Origin: Gymnothorax reevesii
Taxonomy: Eukaryota > Chordata > Actinopteri > Anguilliformes > Muraenidae
Reading direction: 5' to 3'
Assembly (NCBI GenBank): GCA_029721435.1
Contig: CM056576.1
Span: 75,657,876-75,721,875, forward strand
Length of the DNA: 64,000 bases
A program made the position numbers and the translations under genes. A model generated the notes under the pieces. The model ran no database searches, had not been told where the DNA came from, and was given only the letters and a program-made list of their open reading frames with translations. Numbering within the stretch: position 1 is the stretch's first letter; every line of letters begins with the position of its first letter. Of this stretch, positions 23,188-34,330 are shown in pieces.

Positions 23188-23575
23188 CGGCGGCACGTGG
23201 CATAGTGGTTAGCACTACTGCCTCACAGCAAGAAGGTCGTGGGTTCGTATCCGGCCTGGGGCCTTTCTGTGTGGAGTTTGCACGTTCTCCCTGTGTTCGC
23301 GTGGGTTTCCTCCGAGTACTCCGGTTTCCCCCACCCACAAAACATGCAATATAGGAACCCTCCCTCCTGTATGGCTGTGTGTGAATGTTTGGTGGTGGTC
23401 GGAGGGGCCGTAGGCGCACACTGGCAGCCACGCTTCCGTCAGTCTGCCCCAGGGCAGCTACAAAAACGTAGTTTACCACCATCAGAGAGTGAGTGAATGA
23501 ATAATTCCTCCATTGTAAAGCGTCTTTGAGTGTCCAGAAAAGCGCTATATAAAATTGATGCATTATTATTATGAG
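23188..23575 (+). mobile_element. tRNA-derived SINE inserted in the gypsy element
   Basis: An A-box-like TGGCATAGTGG and a B-box-like GGTTCGTATCC lie in the first 75 bases. The typical fish SINE body follows (TGTGGAGTTTGCACG; GTTTCCTCCGAGTACTCCGG), ending with AAAGCGCTATATAAA and an ATT-repeat tail. It lies between the chromodomain and the polypurine tract, so it inserted after the gypsy element. Confidence 0.85.
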
Positions 23576-25730
23576 TTGTTTGTCCAGTATGTGACGTGCG
23601 GGGATCCAAGAGCGTTCCTCTGGGCCGTATCCCTCCCAATCCACCCAGTATTGTAGACCCCTTCCTCGTCGACGAATGTCCAGCAGTTTGTGCACTGTGT
23701 AGGTTTCTCCTCCATCGATGAGCCTCGGGGGAGGAGGATTGGTCGGGGCAGGGGTGTGGACGGAACTCAGCACAGGCTTGATACAGGACACATGAAAGGC
23801 TGGGTGGATACGGCTCATGGAGGCTGGTAACTTAAGTCTAACAGAAACAGGATTAACTATCTTCTCTATAACAAACGGACCAATGAACGAGGTGCTAACT
23901 TGCGACTTTCAGTCCTTAAGGCAATGTCTTTGGAAGATAACCATACTTTCTGTCCTACTTTGTACTGCGGCGGCATTGAGCGACGACGATTGACCTGACG
24001 ACTCATCTCCTCAGCAGCTTTTAGGAGAGTGGAACGAGTCTCCTCCCACGTCCTTCGCCACCTCCGGAGAAACTCCTGGATGTTAGGGACGTTGACCTCA
24101 ACCTCCTGGGAAGGAAACAGAGGAGGTTGGTACCCGAGACAAGCTTGAAAGGGGGACACACCTGAGGCAGCCGTGGGAAGGATGTTGATAGAATATTCAA
24201 CCCAGGGCAGTTGTTCGCTCCAGTCCCCCTGGTCTCGGGAAGTGAGGCACCGAAGGACCCTCTCCATCTGTTGATTGGCTCTCTCTGTCTGTCCGTTACT
24301 CTGAGGATGAAAACCAGAAGTAAGATTTACCTTCATTCCCAGGGCTTAACAAAAAGCTTGCCAGACTTGTGAGATGATCTGAGGGCCACGATCGGAGACA
24401 ATGTCTGAGGGAATGCCGTATATTCTAATAACGTGTTGGACGAGTAGGCTCTGGCAGAGGGAAGCTTGGCAAGCGGAACGAGATGTACTGCCTTCGAGAA
24501 GCGGTCTACAATGGTCAGGATGACGGTGTTACCTCTGGAGGGCGGAAGGCCGGTCACAAAATCCACTGCGATATTAGCCCAGGGTGTGGAAGGGACCGGA
24601 AATGGTTGCAGGAGACCAGCTGGAGCAGGGTGGGTGAGTTTATTCTAGGCACAGACCGGACAAGCCGTGGTGAGACTCTTGACATCTCTTCGGACCGTTG
24701 CCCACCAGAACCTCCGAGTTAGCATGGCCAAAGTCCGGTTGGCACCAGGATGGCCACTGGAGTACTTCCGCCCGGAGGTTGTCTGGGACAAATAGACAGT
24801 TCTAAGGACAGTTAGTAGGTGGCCCCCCAGATGGTTGTGACCTTCTAACCCTTTCTCCAGTTCCCATACTAATGACCCCACCACAACTCGACCAGGCAGG
24901 ATGGTCTGTGGCTCCTTGGGAGGAGCGTCTGGTGCTAATTTACGTGACAGGGCGTCAGGTTTCTTTTTAAGGGAGCCTGAGCGATAAGCTAAGGTGAAAT
25001 TAAATCTATCGAAAAATAGTGACCAACGAGATTGGCGAGAATTAAGTCTCTTAGCTGTGCGGAGGTACTCCAGATTCTTATGGTCAGTCCAGACCTGGAA
25101 TGAAACCTTAGCCCCTTCAAGGCAGTGACGCCACTCCTCTAATGCCAATTTTACCTACAGTAACTCTCAATTTCCGATATCATAGTTTCTCTTGGCCGGG
25201 CTTAATCTGCGGGAGAAGAAGGCACAAGGGTGTATCTTATTATCTTTGCCGTTGCGTTGGGGGGACAGGACTGCCCCCACGCCGGTGTTGGAGGCGTCAA
25301 CCTCGACGATGAACTGCTTCTCAGGATTTGGCTGTTGGAGACCAGGGGCAGAGGTGAATTTTTGCTTTAGCTCCTGAAAGGCCTTCTCCGCCGATGGGGT
25401 CCATGCAAAAGGAACTTTGGGGAAAGTCAGAGCAGTTAGTGGGGCAGCAATGGTACTATAATTACGAATGAAACGGCGGTAAAAATTGGCAAACCCTAAG
25501 AAACACTGTAGTTCCTTGCGTGTTGTGGGGGTAGCTCAACCCACCGAAATACAGGGAAGAGAGCGTGACACCTAGAGACTGAAACGAGAGGAAAACATTC
25601 AAGACCAAAGACAGCGCAATCTTGCAGAAACATACATACTCTAAAAGAATAAATATGATAAATAAATAAATAGCAACTAAAATTACTAAAACATACTAAA
25701 AACAAACATACAACTCAGCGATTCCCAACA

Positions 25731-25994
25731 CATGATGCATTCTGTATCCACAAATAACAATGCGCACAAGTTCGTATTCATTGCTAATTGGCCACATCAA
25801 GGTAACTGGCTATGTCTAATGGAGTGGGTATATTGTGAGTCTGCCACTGTACTGATAATGAAGAAAAAACTGGAAAAAACAGGTTTACACCAATGTGTCT
25901 CTCCTGTTTTCAGCTTACTGATATGAGTGGTTGAATGAAGAATGATAAGTGAAAAGTAAGATTTCTTCACTGCCTTTTACAGTTTTCAAAAATA
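25731..25994. other. Former V flank, no gene
   Basis: It begins with the presumed target duplication and the nonamer-like ACAAATAAC. Nothing else is recognised. Confidence 0.4.
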
Positions 25995-26870
25995 ATTTCA
26001 ATACCTTTACAGATGGTCATGTGTGGCTCACAAGGATACTGTGATACTTCTTTTGATCCATGATTCCGTCGATTTTTATGAGATCACCGGCTCTTTTGGA
26101 GCAGACTGAACCCTAAACCAGATTATTACCACCCCTTAACTGAAGGGGTTAAACATTCATTTCTGAAATGTTCTCCAACTCTACGGCATGCATAAGTTTT
26201 GCAAAAAAAAAAAATGTTCAAATTTTGATTAATTAGTCCAAAGAACTTGTTCCCCTTCATTTAGTGTCTAATCTTTTGCCAAATTTCTTGGCAAACTCAA
26301 GTCTTTTTTTGATGGTGCCAGCTCTTGGCAGCAACGCGATCAATCAGACCATTTTCACAAAGGCGTCTCTGGAAATAGTAGATCTTGATGCTTTCATCTG
26401 TTCACTTCTGGCGCTATTGATATCAAGTTGTTGAGCTGTCAACCGCAGATTTTTTTTTTTTTATCTGTCATACATAGACAATGGACACCAGAGGTACTTC
26501 ATTTCCATTTTGCACCTCCATTGCCACTAGTTTCTTGCGAACCGGGCCCTGAAATGCTTTCTTACCGTCTTCAGTGTCCTGTGGCAGCATTTATCATCTT
26601 CAGCGTCAGGTAAGGCCACAATGTGGATACAAACAACCTCAGAGAGCCCTTCCACCATGCAATCATGTTTAACACTGCGATCCTACTCAATGTTTATGTC
26701 ACCTTATCCACTGGAACAACTGACCATCAGAGGTAATTTTGCAGAATAATGTGACCTCAAACCATTTTAAACAATTTTTTTAACATCAGTAATCATGGAA
26801 TGAGCCTTCAAACATGCATTGAGTCTATGCAAGAGTCAAAAAATTATTTGCAACACCTTTCAATTGTAAT
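25995..26870 (-). mobile_element. Tc1/mariner-type relic, family C, degraded
   Basis: It aligns over most of its length with the 6,885-8,170 element (for example GTGATACTTCTTTTGATCC at 26,041) but is shorter and more diverged. No frame survives. Confidence 0.65.
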
Positions 26871-27757
26871 AAAAAGGAGGTTTTGCAGGGTATAGGCGAA
26901 TTAGCCCGCAGCCCAATTTGAACCATCTTCTAGTCATATTTACCTACATGTGGGACTGTCCAGAAAATAGATTTGAAGTGTGAAATTTGCATACAGGAAG
27001 TGATCTGTGACCTATTTAGTGATTTCAAGATTTTTGTGGGGCAAGGCCTCAAAAAGTCCATATTTTAAACCCATAAATGATTGTTCAAAAAAACCAGATG
27101 ATTTTAAATGGCTACACAACAACATGACAGACATTTTGATACCAAACATAAGTATATATATGAAACATAACACGTTGCTGAATACCCCTTGGCCAAGGTC
27201 AAAGGTCAAATCCAGCAAAAACCTGATATTGCACATCTATGGGTCATAATGAGTTACCATACCAAACTTGGTGAAGCTGCGATCATTAGTTGTACTGACC
27301 CGGACAAAGTCATGGACAGATGACAGACAGACAGACATGCAGGTGACAACAATACCCCTCTGGCCAAAGTTTGGCTGAGGGGTAAAAACTGAAAAAGTTT
27401 CAGACAATTTTCCGTTGAAAAATGCATCTGTCTTCATGTAAAACGTAAAGTTCATCTTAAAAAAACACCCAGGTTCCTATGAAAACGCACCTAAGATATT
27501 TTCACAAAAGTTGGCTCATATAGTTGGCTAAATATTGTGCAAGTGTTGTTAAATTGCGAGACCGGTAACAGTGTATTGAAGCCATTTTTACCACATATTT
27601 CTCAGAAAAGCCATTTTGATGTTTGCATAAACTGTTGTACATTGTATAGGTTGTTTTCAGACCTTGTGGATTTTAGAATGTAATGATAGACTGAGAATTT
27701 TCGAGAAGCCATTGACATTGTTAAGCATTGGTCATCGTATTGTTAACTAGTGATGTA
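26871..27757. other. Repeat-like DNA, hairpin-ended segment
   Basis: A stretch ending at 27,352-27,384 forms a hairpin (TACCCCTCTGGCC against GGCTGAGGGGTA) and contains a short GACA run at 27,325-27,337. It looks like a fish MITE of the same style as 21,186-21,310. No gene was seen. Confidence 0.4.
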
Positions 27758-27892
27758 GTCAAGACCGCCTTAGCCAAGACCAAGACACTTCCAAGACAAA
27801 AGGGTAGCAAGACCAAGACAAGACCGAGACCAAGCCGAAGACAGACCATTTCGAGACCAAGACCAGAGCAGGACGAGACCGAGACCAGAGGA
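27758..27892. repeat. Degenerate GAGACC/AAGACC hexamer tract
   Basis: Repeated (A/G)AGACC(A/G) words give an Arg/Pro/Lys/Thr-rich open frame on the plus strand. Composition explains the frame; it is not a gene. Confidence 0.7.
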
Positions 27893-28338
27893 TTGAGACT
27901 TTATAAGCATTTAAATGCTTTCCTGTAATGGATTGGTATGGTTACACAGTCCAAAATCCATTGTCACCATTCCAGAGACATTAAGATTTCCATCCAAAAC
28001 GAATAGCAGCGGCAGGAAATGAATTCTCATTTTGCCTGCACAAACAAAGGGGAAACAAATGTAATGGGTTTCATTCAGATTTTCGTCATATGGGGTGCCA
28101 AGCTCATGAAGCTGTAAAACAGATAGTCTATGAGCAGGACCATATTACGGACCGGGCCAGTAGGGCCGGGGCCCAAGGGTCCATGGGCTCAGAAGGGGGG
28201 CCCACAGATGCCAATGCCAATTGCGATGTCAGAGGGCCTCTCTTCTCTAGGATCTTAGGACTACTCACACTGTTATAGGGCATATCTGCAGAGAACCGAG
28301 AGAGAAGGGTGATATGAATTGGGCGGGGGGGACAGGGA

Positions 28339-28650
28339 CGGCAATCAGAGGACCCCTGGGCTATGGGGTACGGCAATCAGAGGGCCCCTGGGCCACGGGG
28401 GACGGCAATCAGTGGGCCCATGGGTTATGGGGTACGGCAATCAGAGGGCCCCTGGGCCACGGGGGACGGCAATCAGAGGGCCCCTGGGCCATGGGGGACG
28501 GCACTCAGAGGCCCCTGGGCTACAGGGGACAGCAGTAAGAGGGCCCCTGGGCTATGGGGTACGGCAGTCAGAGGGCCCCTGGGCTATGGGATACGGCAGC
28601 CAGAGGGCCCCTGGGCTATGGGGGACGGCAGTCAGAGGGCCCCTGGGCTG
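28339..28650. repeat. 32-bp minisatellite, about ten units
   Basis: The unit is CGGCAATCAGAGGGCCCCTG plus 12 more bases. One unit is 31 bp. Because 32 is not a multiple of three, the array is read in all plus frames in turn. All three frames stay open for 74-144 codons, which explains the overlapping open frames here. Confidence 0.95.
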
Positions 28651-29757
28651 GCCCTACTGTAGTGCCTCTCGTGAATACTCCGAAGGGAGCCCTGATGTTT
28701 ACCAGCTAGGGGTTCAAGGAAGTAGGGGGGAATGGTTTCAGAGGGCCCTATGATTATGAAAGCCCCTGCTAAGGGTCGTGACTTCGAGCTATGTGGGGGC
28801 CCTAGGGAGAGCCCAAATGGGAGAGCATACTGTTAAGAGAGCCCTCTGATTACAAATGTTCTTACAAAGGGCCTCTGATTTACCAAGGGTGTTACAGGAA
28901 AAGTGGTGCTATGTGTTTTTGTTTTGCCTTCCTTTTTCTCCCCAGGTGCTGACCAGCAGTGGTGCATGCTGTGGTCCTTTGTTCAGCCCTCTTCCCGTCA
29001 ATTAATCATCAGCTATGTAGCCTTCACAACTGTGTTGGATTCTGCCAATTAAGATCAATTATCCTTACCCAATCCTGTGTTCCCAAATCTACCTCTGACT
29101 AATCATCTGTCTTGCTTTCATCTATGTATTAGAGCTATTTTAGAGTAGCAGGGTGGGAGAGGGGTTTGGTAGATTTTATTTTGACTCCTTCAGTTGGTGA
29201 TTTTGTGTTATTTACTGTGTGATTTTAAGTTCTTTATCCTCAGTTGTGTTAATTGTTTTTCTCAGAGGAGGAGGGCGAGGCAAGAGACCCTGGGGTATAC
29301 ATATCACCCGTAGGTAACTTTTTTGTCTAGACACACTAGGTAAGAACGTGAGTGGTGTACCTTTTTTTTGTTGTAGCAGGTACGTAAGTTGGCCGGTTTA
29401 GTTAGTGACTGTGGATAGGCTGGTAGGAAAATAGGGTGTAGGGAAGGTTAGGGCTTGGGGTTTATTATTCTTGGCACCACCACGGGGCCCTTCTCGCTAC
29501 CCCCCTCTCCTGCCTGTTTTTGTTGGCAGCCGCCTATGTAGTATTTTTGGGTTTGTTTTCTTGTTTTGTTTTTCCATGTACCCATACCCAACTTGAATAA
29601 TAATAAATCCTTTGTTAGTTTTAAAGGGATTTTGGAGTGGACATTAGTTTGTTGACCACCACACCCAGAGTGCAGGTTATGGTTCCTGCTGATAGGGTCC
29701 TTATGCAGACTACTTTTCTTTTTTTACATGCTAGCCCAAGTTTATGCCAACATAGTA
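28651..29757. other. Possible LTR or 3'-UTR-like segment
   Basis: The region is T-rich with an AATAAA at about 29,603 followed by a GT-rich stretch. This resembles the R-U5 part of a fish LTR, but no partner LTR or target duplication was found. No gene was seen. Confidence 0.3.
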
Positions 29758-30394
29758 AAAAAAAAAAATGTAACAAAGGGTTTTGAATGAAAGTCCTTTC
29801 AGCGAGCCCTAAGGCCCAGAATATGCTAGCTGTGTGACTTAATTTACGTGCGCAACCGCACATACTTGCAGCAGAACGATCAGAGCACTATGCACGATAC
29901 TGGTAATGCTGCCAAAAACAAATCACCAAAAGTCGCTATTGGCTATCTAAAAAGTCGCTAGATTACGTCATGACGTTACTATGATGTCATAACGTCACGC
30001 ACTACTCACTGATCTCAAGAAAATGTGTCTACATGGCTATGTTGACAATTCAAAAGGTACAGTTTCGAGATTCGAGATCTAATGTGCAGTGCTACCTAAC
30101 CATGAAATAAGCTTCTGGTGACAGTGCAGAGCTGAAGTTACATTGAAAAACAATGATCTCCTCCGAAGCACGTGCCCATCAGCCACTGCTTCTTATACAC
30201 TCATTGGTTGAATCTTGGCAAGTTCAGAACGAGGCCGGAGGATACCCAGACATGAACGGACTTAGAATCCTCCTGACGAGCGCCCGTCTGGCCAACAGGA
30301 GGTGCTTGAGCAATGAACAAAGCTGTTTTTATTTATTTCCCTTACCCGACAGTCTCATCCCAATTTGAAACCCTGTAGCGCGATGGCCAATTGT

Positions 30395-30505
30395 GCGCTA
30401 CGCTGAAAAAGCTGCCGACCACTGCCCCGCGAACCCGCAACCTGATAGACACATCTGCACTGCAACGCAGTGCCTTAACCGAGTGAGGTATCCAGCAGCT
30501 CTAAA
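30395..30505 (-). mobile_element. tRNA-related SINE fragment, tentative
   Basis: The minus strand reads like a tRNA head: CTCACTCGGTTAAGGC (A-box-like) and then GCGGGTTCGCGG (B-box-like). No full tRNA fold was confirmed. Confidence 0.35.
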
Positions 30506-31639
30506 CCAAGAGCATTTTTAATTAGCAGAGCATGCACACTAACATGCAGTAGCTGATAAGCAGTCATGACTTTGAATGTAATCTGTTGCGCAAAAAATTT
30601 GTTTCGCATCCGGTGTGAAGGTTGCTTAACACGCCCAAAACGCCTTTACTTGCATCTTTGCATTGGCTTTGAATGTAGACTAATCTGTCCTACGAAAAAT
30701 TTGCTTTGTGTCTGATGCAACAGCAGCTGTATGGATAGTACGCAACAGCTAGAGAGAGCTTGGTTATGTAATGAACATTATACAGGTTTTGTAGACCGTT
30801 AGTTCCATTTGCGCGGACAAGTTGCTTATGTGGTGCTATTGAATTGATCACTTATACAAGAAAGAATGACCGATTTAATCTCTGCCTTTTTCGGCTTTTT
30901 ATTAGCCACAACGATTTCTAAAGGGGGATGAAATTATGTCAAGGAAGTGCCGAGAAATCATTTGTAAACCGGTAGAGCTTCTGCGTTTCGCATTGCTTTC
31001 GCATTGCTGATCCCGGTCATGGATTAGTGAAGCGATCACTAACTGTAGTGGCTACAATCGGGCAAGGTAATGATGAAACTTCCACATTGATACTTACCAA
31101 AGTAACACAAGCATGCCGATCAGAATTACAGCATAAAAGTGAACCAGGAGCATTTTAGCACGACACGCAAACTAACATGCAGTAGTAACTGAGCAGTCAT
31201 AACCACAGAGACAAACCCTTGCAAAACAGGTTTTACAGACAGCAAGTTCTGTTACTGTGAATAGTTGTACCAAGCATCCAAATTACAGACAAGAATTAAA
31301 ACGTAGCTTCAAATGAGGTTTATGTTCACACACCCACTGAAGAATTCCCCCTGATATCACTCTTGAATATTTAGGACACAAACATTAGCAACAGTAACTT
31401 GGCTACGTTAGCCGCTGTGCTACAGCCACAATCAACTGGCTATTACGTCAGGTTGGCTTATGCAGTAAAGCAACTTACAGCTTCTGTGTCTGAGAGTCAC
31501 GGACAGTCGCGACCAATACAGGCTTTATCTTCAGATATTTTACAAAGCCTGCGTTTGAGGCCAGTTGTTAGTGCTAGCCACCCGTAACACATTAGCTTCA
31601 CTTACATTATTTGCTGTTATATGGTTACTTTCAGCTTGT

Positions 31640-31954
31640 GGCTCCAAGCGTTTGATCGATGCAACCGCTTCAGGTTTGAGAAGCAGCTGAAACGCTTATC
31701 CTGTCGAATTATCCTTTATTGACAAAGCTGTCTTAGGTGAAATGCTGAGCACAAACAGCTAATGTTCGCTTTGGCCGTGGCTGTTTTCTGCAAGCAAACA
31801 AAAAAAAGCTACCCACTGATTTCTGGTGGCATCGTCTTTTGGAAGAGGAATATTTGTTTTTTTCGCCTCCAAAACTAAACGGACAAGTAGCTTTGGGAGA
31901 GCTACAAACAAAATTGCACCTCAAATGATCTGCGGTTCTTCTTTTGTATTTCAA
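31640..31954 (-). pseudogene. THAP-like DNA-binding ORF relic, tentative
   Basis: A 73-codon minus-strand frame (31,954-31,733) ends KRTLAVCAQHFT. After the stop it continues with DSFVN and, in another frame, LLLKPEAVASI. A Cys-x2-His-Phe followed by a DSFVN-type stretch resembles the end of THAP-like domains carried by some fish DNA transposons. The upstream Cys pair is uncertain and the frame is broken. Confidence 0.35.
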
Positions 31955-32300
31955 AAAGTGGAAACGCTACTAAGACATAGTATGATCTGCCGTTGTTAGT
32001 GCCTGCTAGAATAGTTTCTGGTGTGGGCAGGTCCAGCGCAGTGGTGTACTCAGGCTAAGTCTGTACTAATTGGACGGCACAACCTGACGTCAGGTTTTAC
32101 CCAGATCTCGTGAAGATCTTGGGAGGAGCTGTTCAGAGAGGAAATCACGCTCACGAAATCATGTTCATGGATTACGGCAAAATTCATGGATTTTATATTT
32201 AGAAATTTTTCAGAGGTTGAGCATGAACAACCAACATTATAACATTACTAATATGTATTAAAAGAAGGATCAGCATGTTAGGTCCCCTTTAATAAAGGAA

Positions 32301-32949
32301 AAGGGAAAACTCGGATGTTCGCCCCTATCCCTTTAAAAACATTCAGAATCGTTACACCCCTACTCGAGAAGCTGCTCGTCTGCCAGCCCTTATTTATCCT
32401 GATTGGTGCCGCTAAACAATGTCATATGGGGTGCAATACCGTCATTTATAGATGAACAGGGCAGACCAAACCAACCCCGTATTTAAATTAATCATTAAAG
32501 CACTGGCGAAAGGAAAATAAAAATTACTCGGAACCATTGCACAAAACACTTAAATGGTACAGTTTTATGCTTAAGAAAATGAGCATACACTCCACCACTG
32601 AGCCAAATTTCAAAAAAGCAACATATTTGTTCGTAGGCCTGACGTTGACACCCACCAGAGAATAATGTAATTGTTATGGCCCAGAAATGAAAAAATAAAA
32701 AATGAAAAGATATTGTGGCGCTCAAGATGTAAATTCTTTTCTTCAGGTGCATAAAACCAGTGAATGAAAGAAGGATGGAGTAATTGGTGCGCACTCTGAA
32801 TAAAAAAGACAAAAAAGTCTAAGCAAAAAGAAGCAACTTTCATAAGGAGCATGAGCAGCACATCGCTATTCTCAATGTTCATGGAAAAAAAACCACTGAC
32901 AAACAATTAAGAAAGAGCAATAGCAATCACACAATTTACAGAGAGGTGT
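32301..32949. other. Unassigned, probably Penelope-like 3' region
   Basis: The stretch is AT-rich and adjoins the Penelope-like relic downstream of its coding direction. No gene was seen. Confidence 0.35.
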
Positions 32950-33410
32950 CATGGGAGGGGCTACACCCAAGCCTAGGTAAGTGGAAGCAATTATCCCATT
33001 AAAAAACCAAACATATTACTATTAAAATAGTTATATAGTATATAATCATAAAACACATGATGAGATCTATTAAAAAACGTGAGTAGTTTATATTTTCATT
33101 CATCCCTTTAGGAAAGAAGCTTTTACATTCACAGATCTAAAAAGCCTCTCTCTGTAAAAGTTTTTTATCCAAGTCCCCGCCTCTTCTGTGAGGCAATACT
33201 AACTCAATGTCCAAGAATTTCAAATCAGAAAGAGAATGAACAGCAGTGAGGAAGTGTCGGTAAACAGATGAGGTTACATCACCTCTCATGACTGCACTCA
33301 AATGTTCCAAAATTCTAGTTCGTAAGGCTCTAGTTGTTTAACCTACATACAAACATGGCCAAGGGCAAACCAAAATATAAACAACATGTGTGGATTTACA
33401 TGAAATGAAC
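32950..33410 (-). mobile_element. Penelope-like element relic with GIY-YIG endonuclease
   Basis: On the minus strand from about 33,388 the frame reads VVYILVCPW then CLYVG, which is the GIY-YIG core. TTRALRTRILEHLSAV and FLDIELVLPHRRGGDLDKKL follow, matching the C-terminal endonuclease of Penelope-like retroelements. A stop replaces the usual Lys after YVG, and another occurs near 33,143. The reverse transcriptase part was not found upstream. Confidence 0.75.
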
Positions 33411-34330
33411 TGTTTGATTTGATTGTCGTGGCCCAGGCCAGGAATCAAGCACAGAGACAAAGTACAATCCAATGGTCAGGTTAATTGATAGCAATATGGT
33501 AGAGAGGTGGAAGGAACCCCAATGGGAGAGCGCAGTGTTCAGAAAACTGTTTGACTCTAAGCTCAAAGGATAATCGCAATACAGGACCTTGCAACAGATC
33601 ACGAGAGCAATTAGACACAAAACACACATCACGTGGGAGGAGGGGAAACATGGACGTAAACCAATGAAATGAAACAGCACTTCTAATACGCATCCAAGTA
33701 ACTGAATTGGATGAAAAACAGAAGGCATTCACTCCGGGGTCATCACAGTTACAATAAATCAAAACTAACAATGTCAGTTGGTATCTTTGCAGCTTCAGTG
33801 CTCAGCCTTGTGGCAAACCGGATCGTGGCCACGCTCCTCGACCACATCAGCACACCCACAACAGCCAATTCCCCTCCCTTTCGACCATGGTGCGGAGCAG
33901 AACTTCAGCACAACGGACAGCAGACAGAGAGCCGACGTCCGTGCAGCACTCCCTAGACTTGCAGGACCGTGGACAGTTCCCACCACCTGCAAGTCATGAG
34001 GCTAGGCGGGCCTGGAGGAGAGAGGCATGAGGGAACACAGCTGTGCCTCATCATTATCAGACACAGCCAGAGCTGAAAAGGAGGAAACGTGGAGTTATGA
34101 GGAGGCAGGCAAGGCGTGCGCACCGTAAGTAATCTGCAAACTGTTTCTCTATTTTCTCCTTTTTAAGATTCCGATGGTGGGGAGAACTGGGGTTCGGGCC
34201 GCAGATTATGAAGAGATGAAGCCCTCCTCCAGAGCCCTCCATGGAAGCTAGAGATAAAAAAAATTAATTTACTTAAATTGCTACCAGCCCGCATCAAATT
34301 ACGCATGCCTTTTGATATGTGTTCTTTATA
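33411..34330. other. Unassigned, possible LTR fragment
   Basis: No gene is recognised. Overlapping short frames at 33,711-33,999 on both strands come from a GC-richer patch. Composition resembles LTR sequence, but no TG...CA ends were identified. Confidence 0.3.

Larger units (their letters stand above)
22331..25730 (-). mobile_element. Ty3/gypsy chromodomain retrotransposon, internally deleted
   Basis: On the minus strand a partial 5' LTR (25,730 to about 25,545) runs directly into the end of the RT domain ([12 protein letters not shown]). RNase H follows (VDASN; DHKNLEYL), then an integrase zinc-binding part (HPGAN...CPVC), an integrase core with DRG and NGQTERANQ motifs, and a chromodomain ([18 protein letters not shown], near 23,620). 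The 3' LTR is 22,331-23,171, preceded by a C/G polypurine tract at 23,172-23,187. The rest of the 5' LTR, gag, protease and most of RT are deleted. RNase H and integrase carry stop codons. Candidate 4-bp duplications CATG flank it (22,327-22,330 and 25,731-25,734). Confidence 0.88.
29758..32300. other. Unassigned unique DNA with repeat fragments
   Basis: A palindrome-like ACGTCATGACGTTA/TAACGTCACG pair lies near 29,965-30,000. An approximate direct repeat (ACTAACATGCAGTAG) occurs at 30,538 and 31,172. No host gene was recognised. Confidence 0.4.

Noticed and set aside
23215..23280. tRNA gene from A/B-box-like motifs
   Set aside because: The A/B boxes belong to a tRNA-derived SINE with its full body and tail.
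27728..27928. Arg/Pro-rich 66-codon ORF
   Set aside because: Produced by the GAGACC/AAGACC hexamer tract.
28339..28650. CRISPR-like array (32-bp direct repeats)
   Set aside because: Units are contiguous with no spacers, and the DNA is vertebrate.
28319..28753. Overlapping 144-, 99- and 74-codon open frames as genes
   Set aside because: They are the 32-bp minisatellite read in successive frames; no start context, splice sites or motif.
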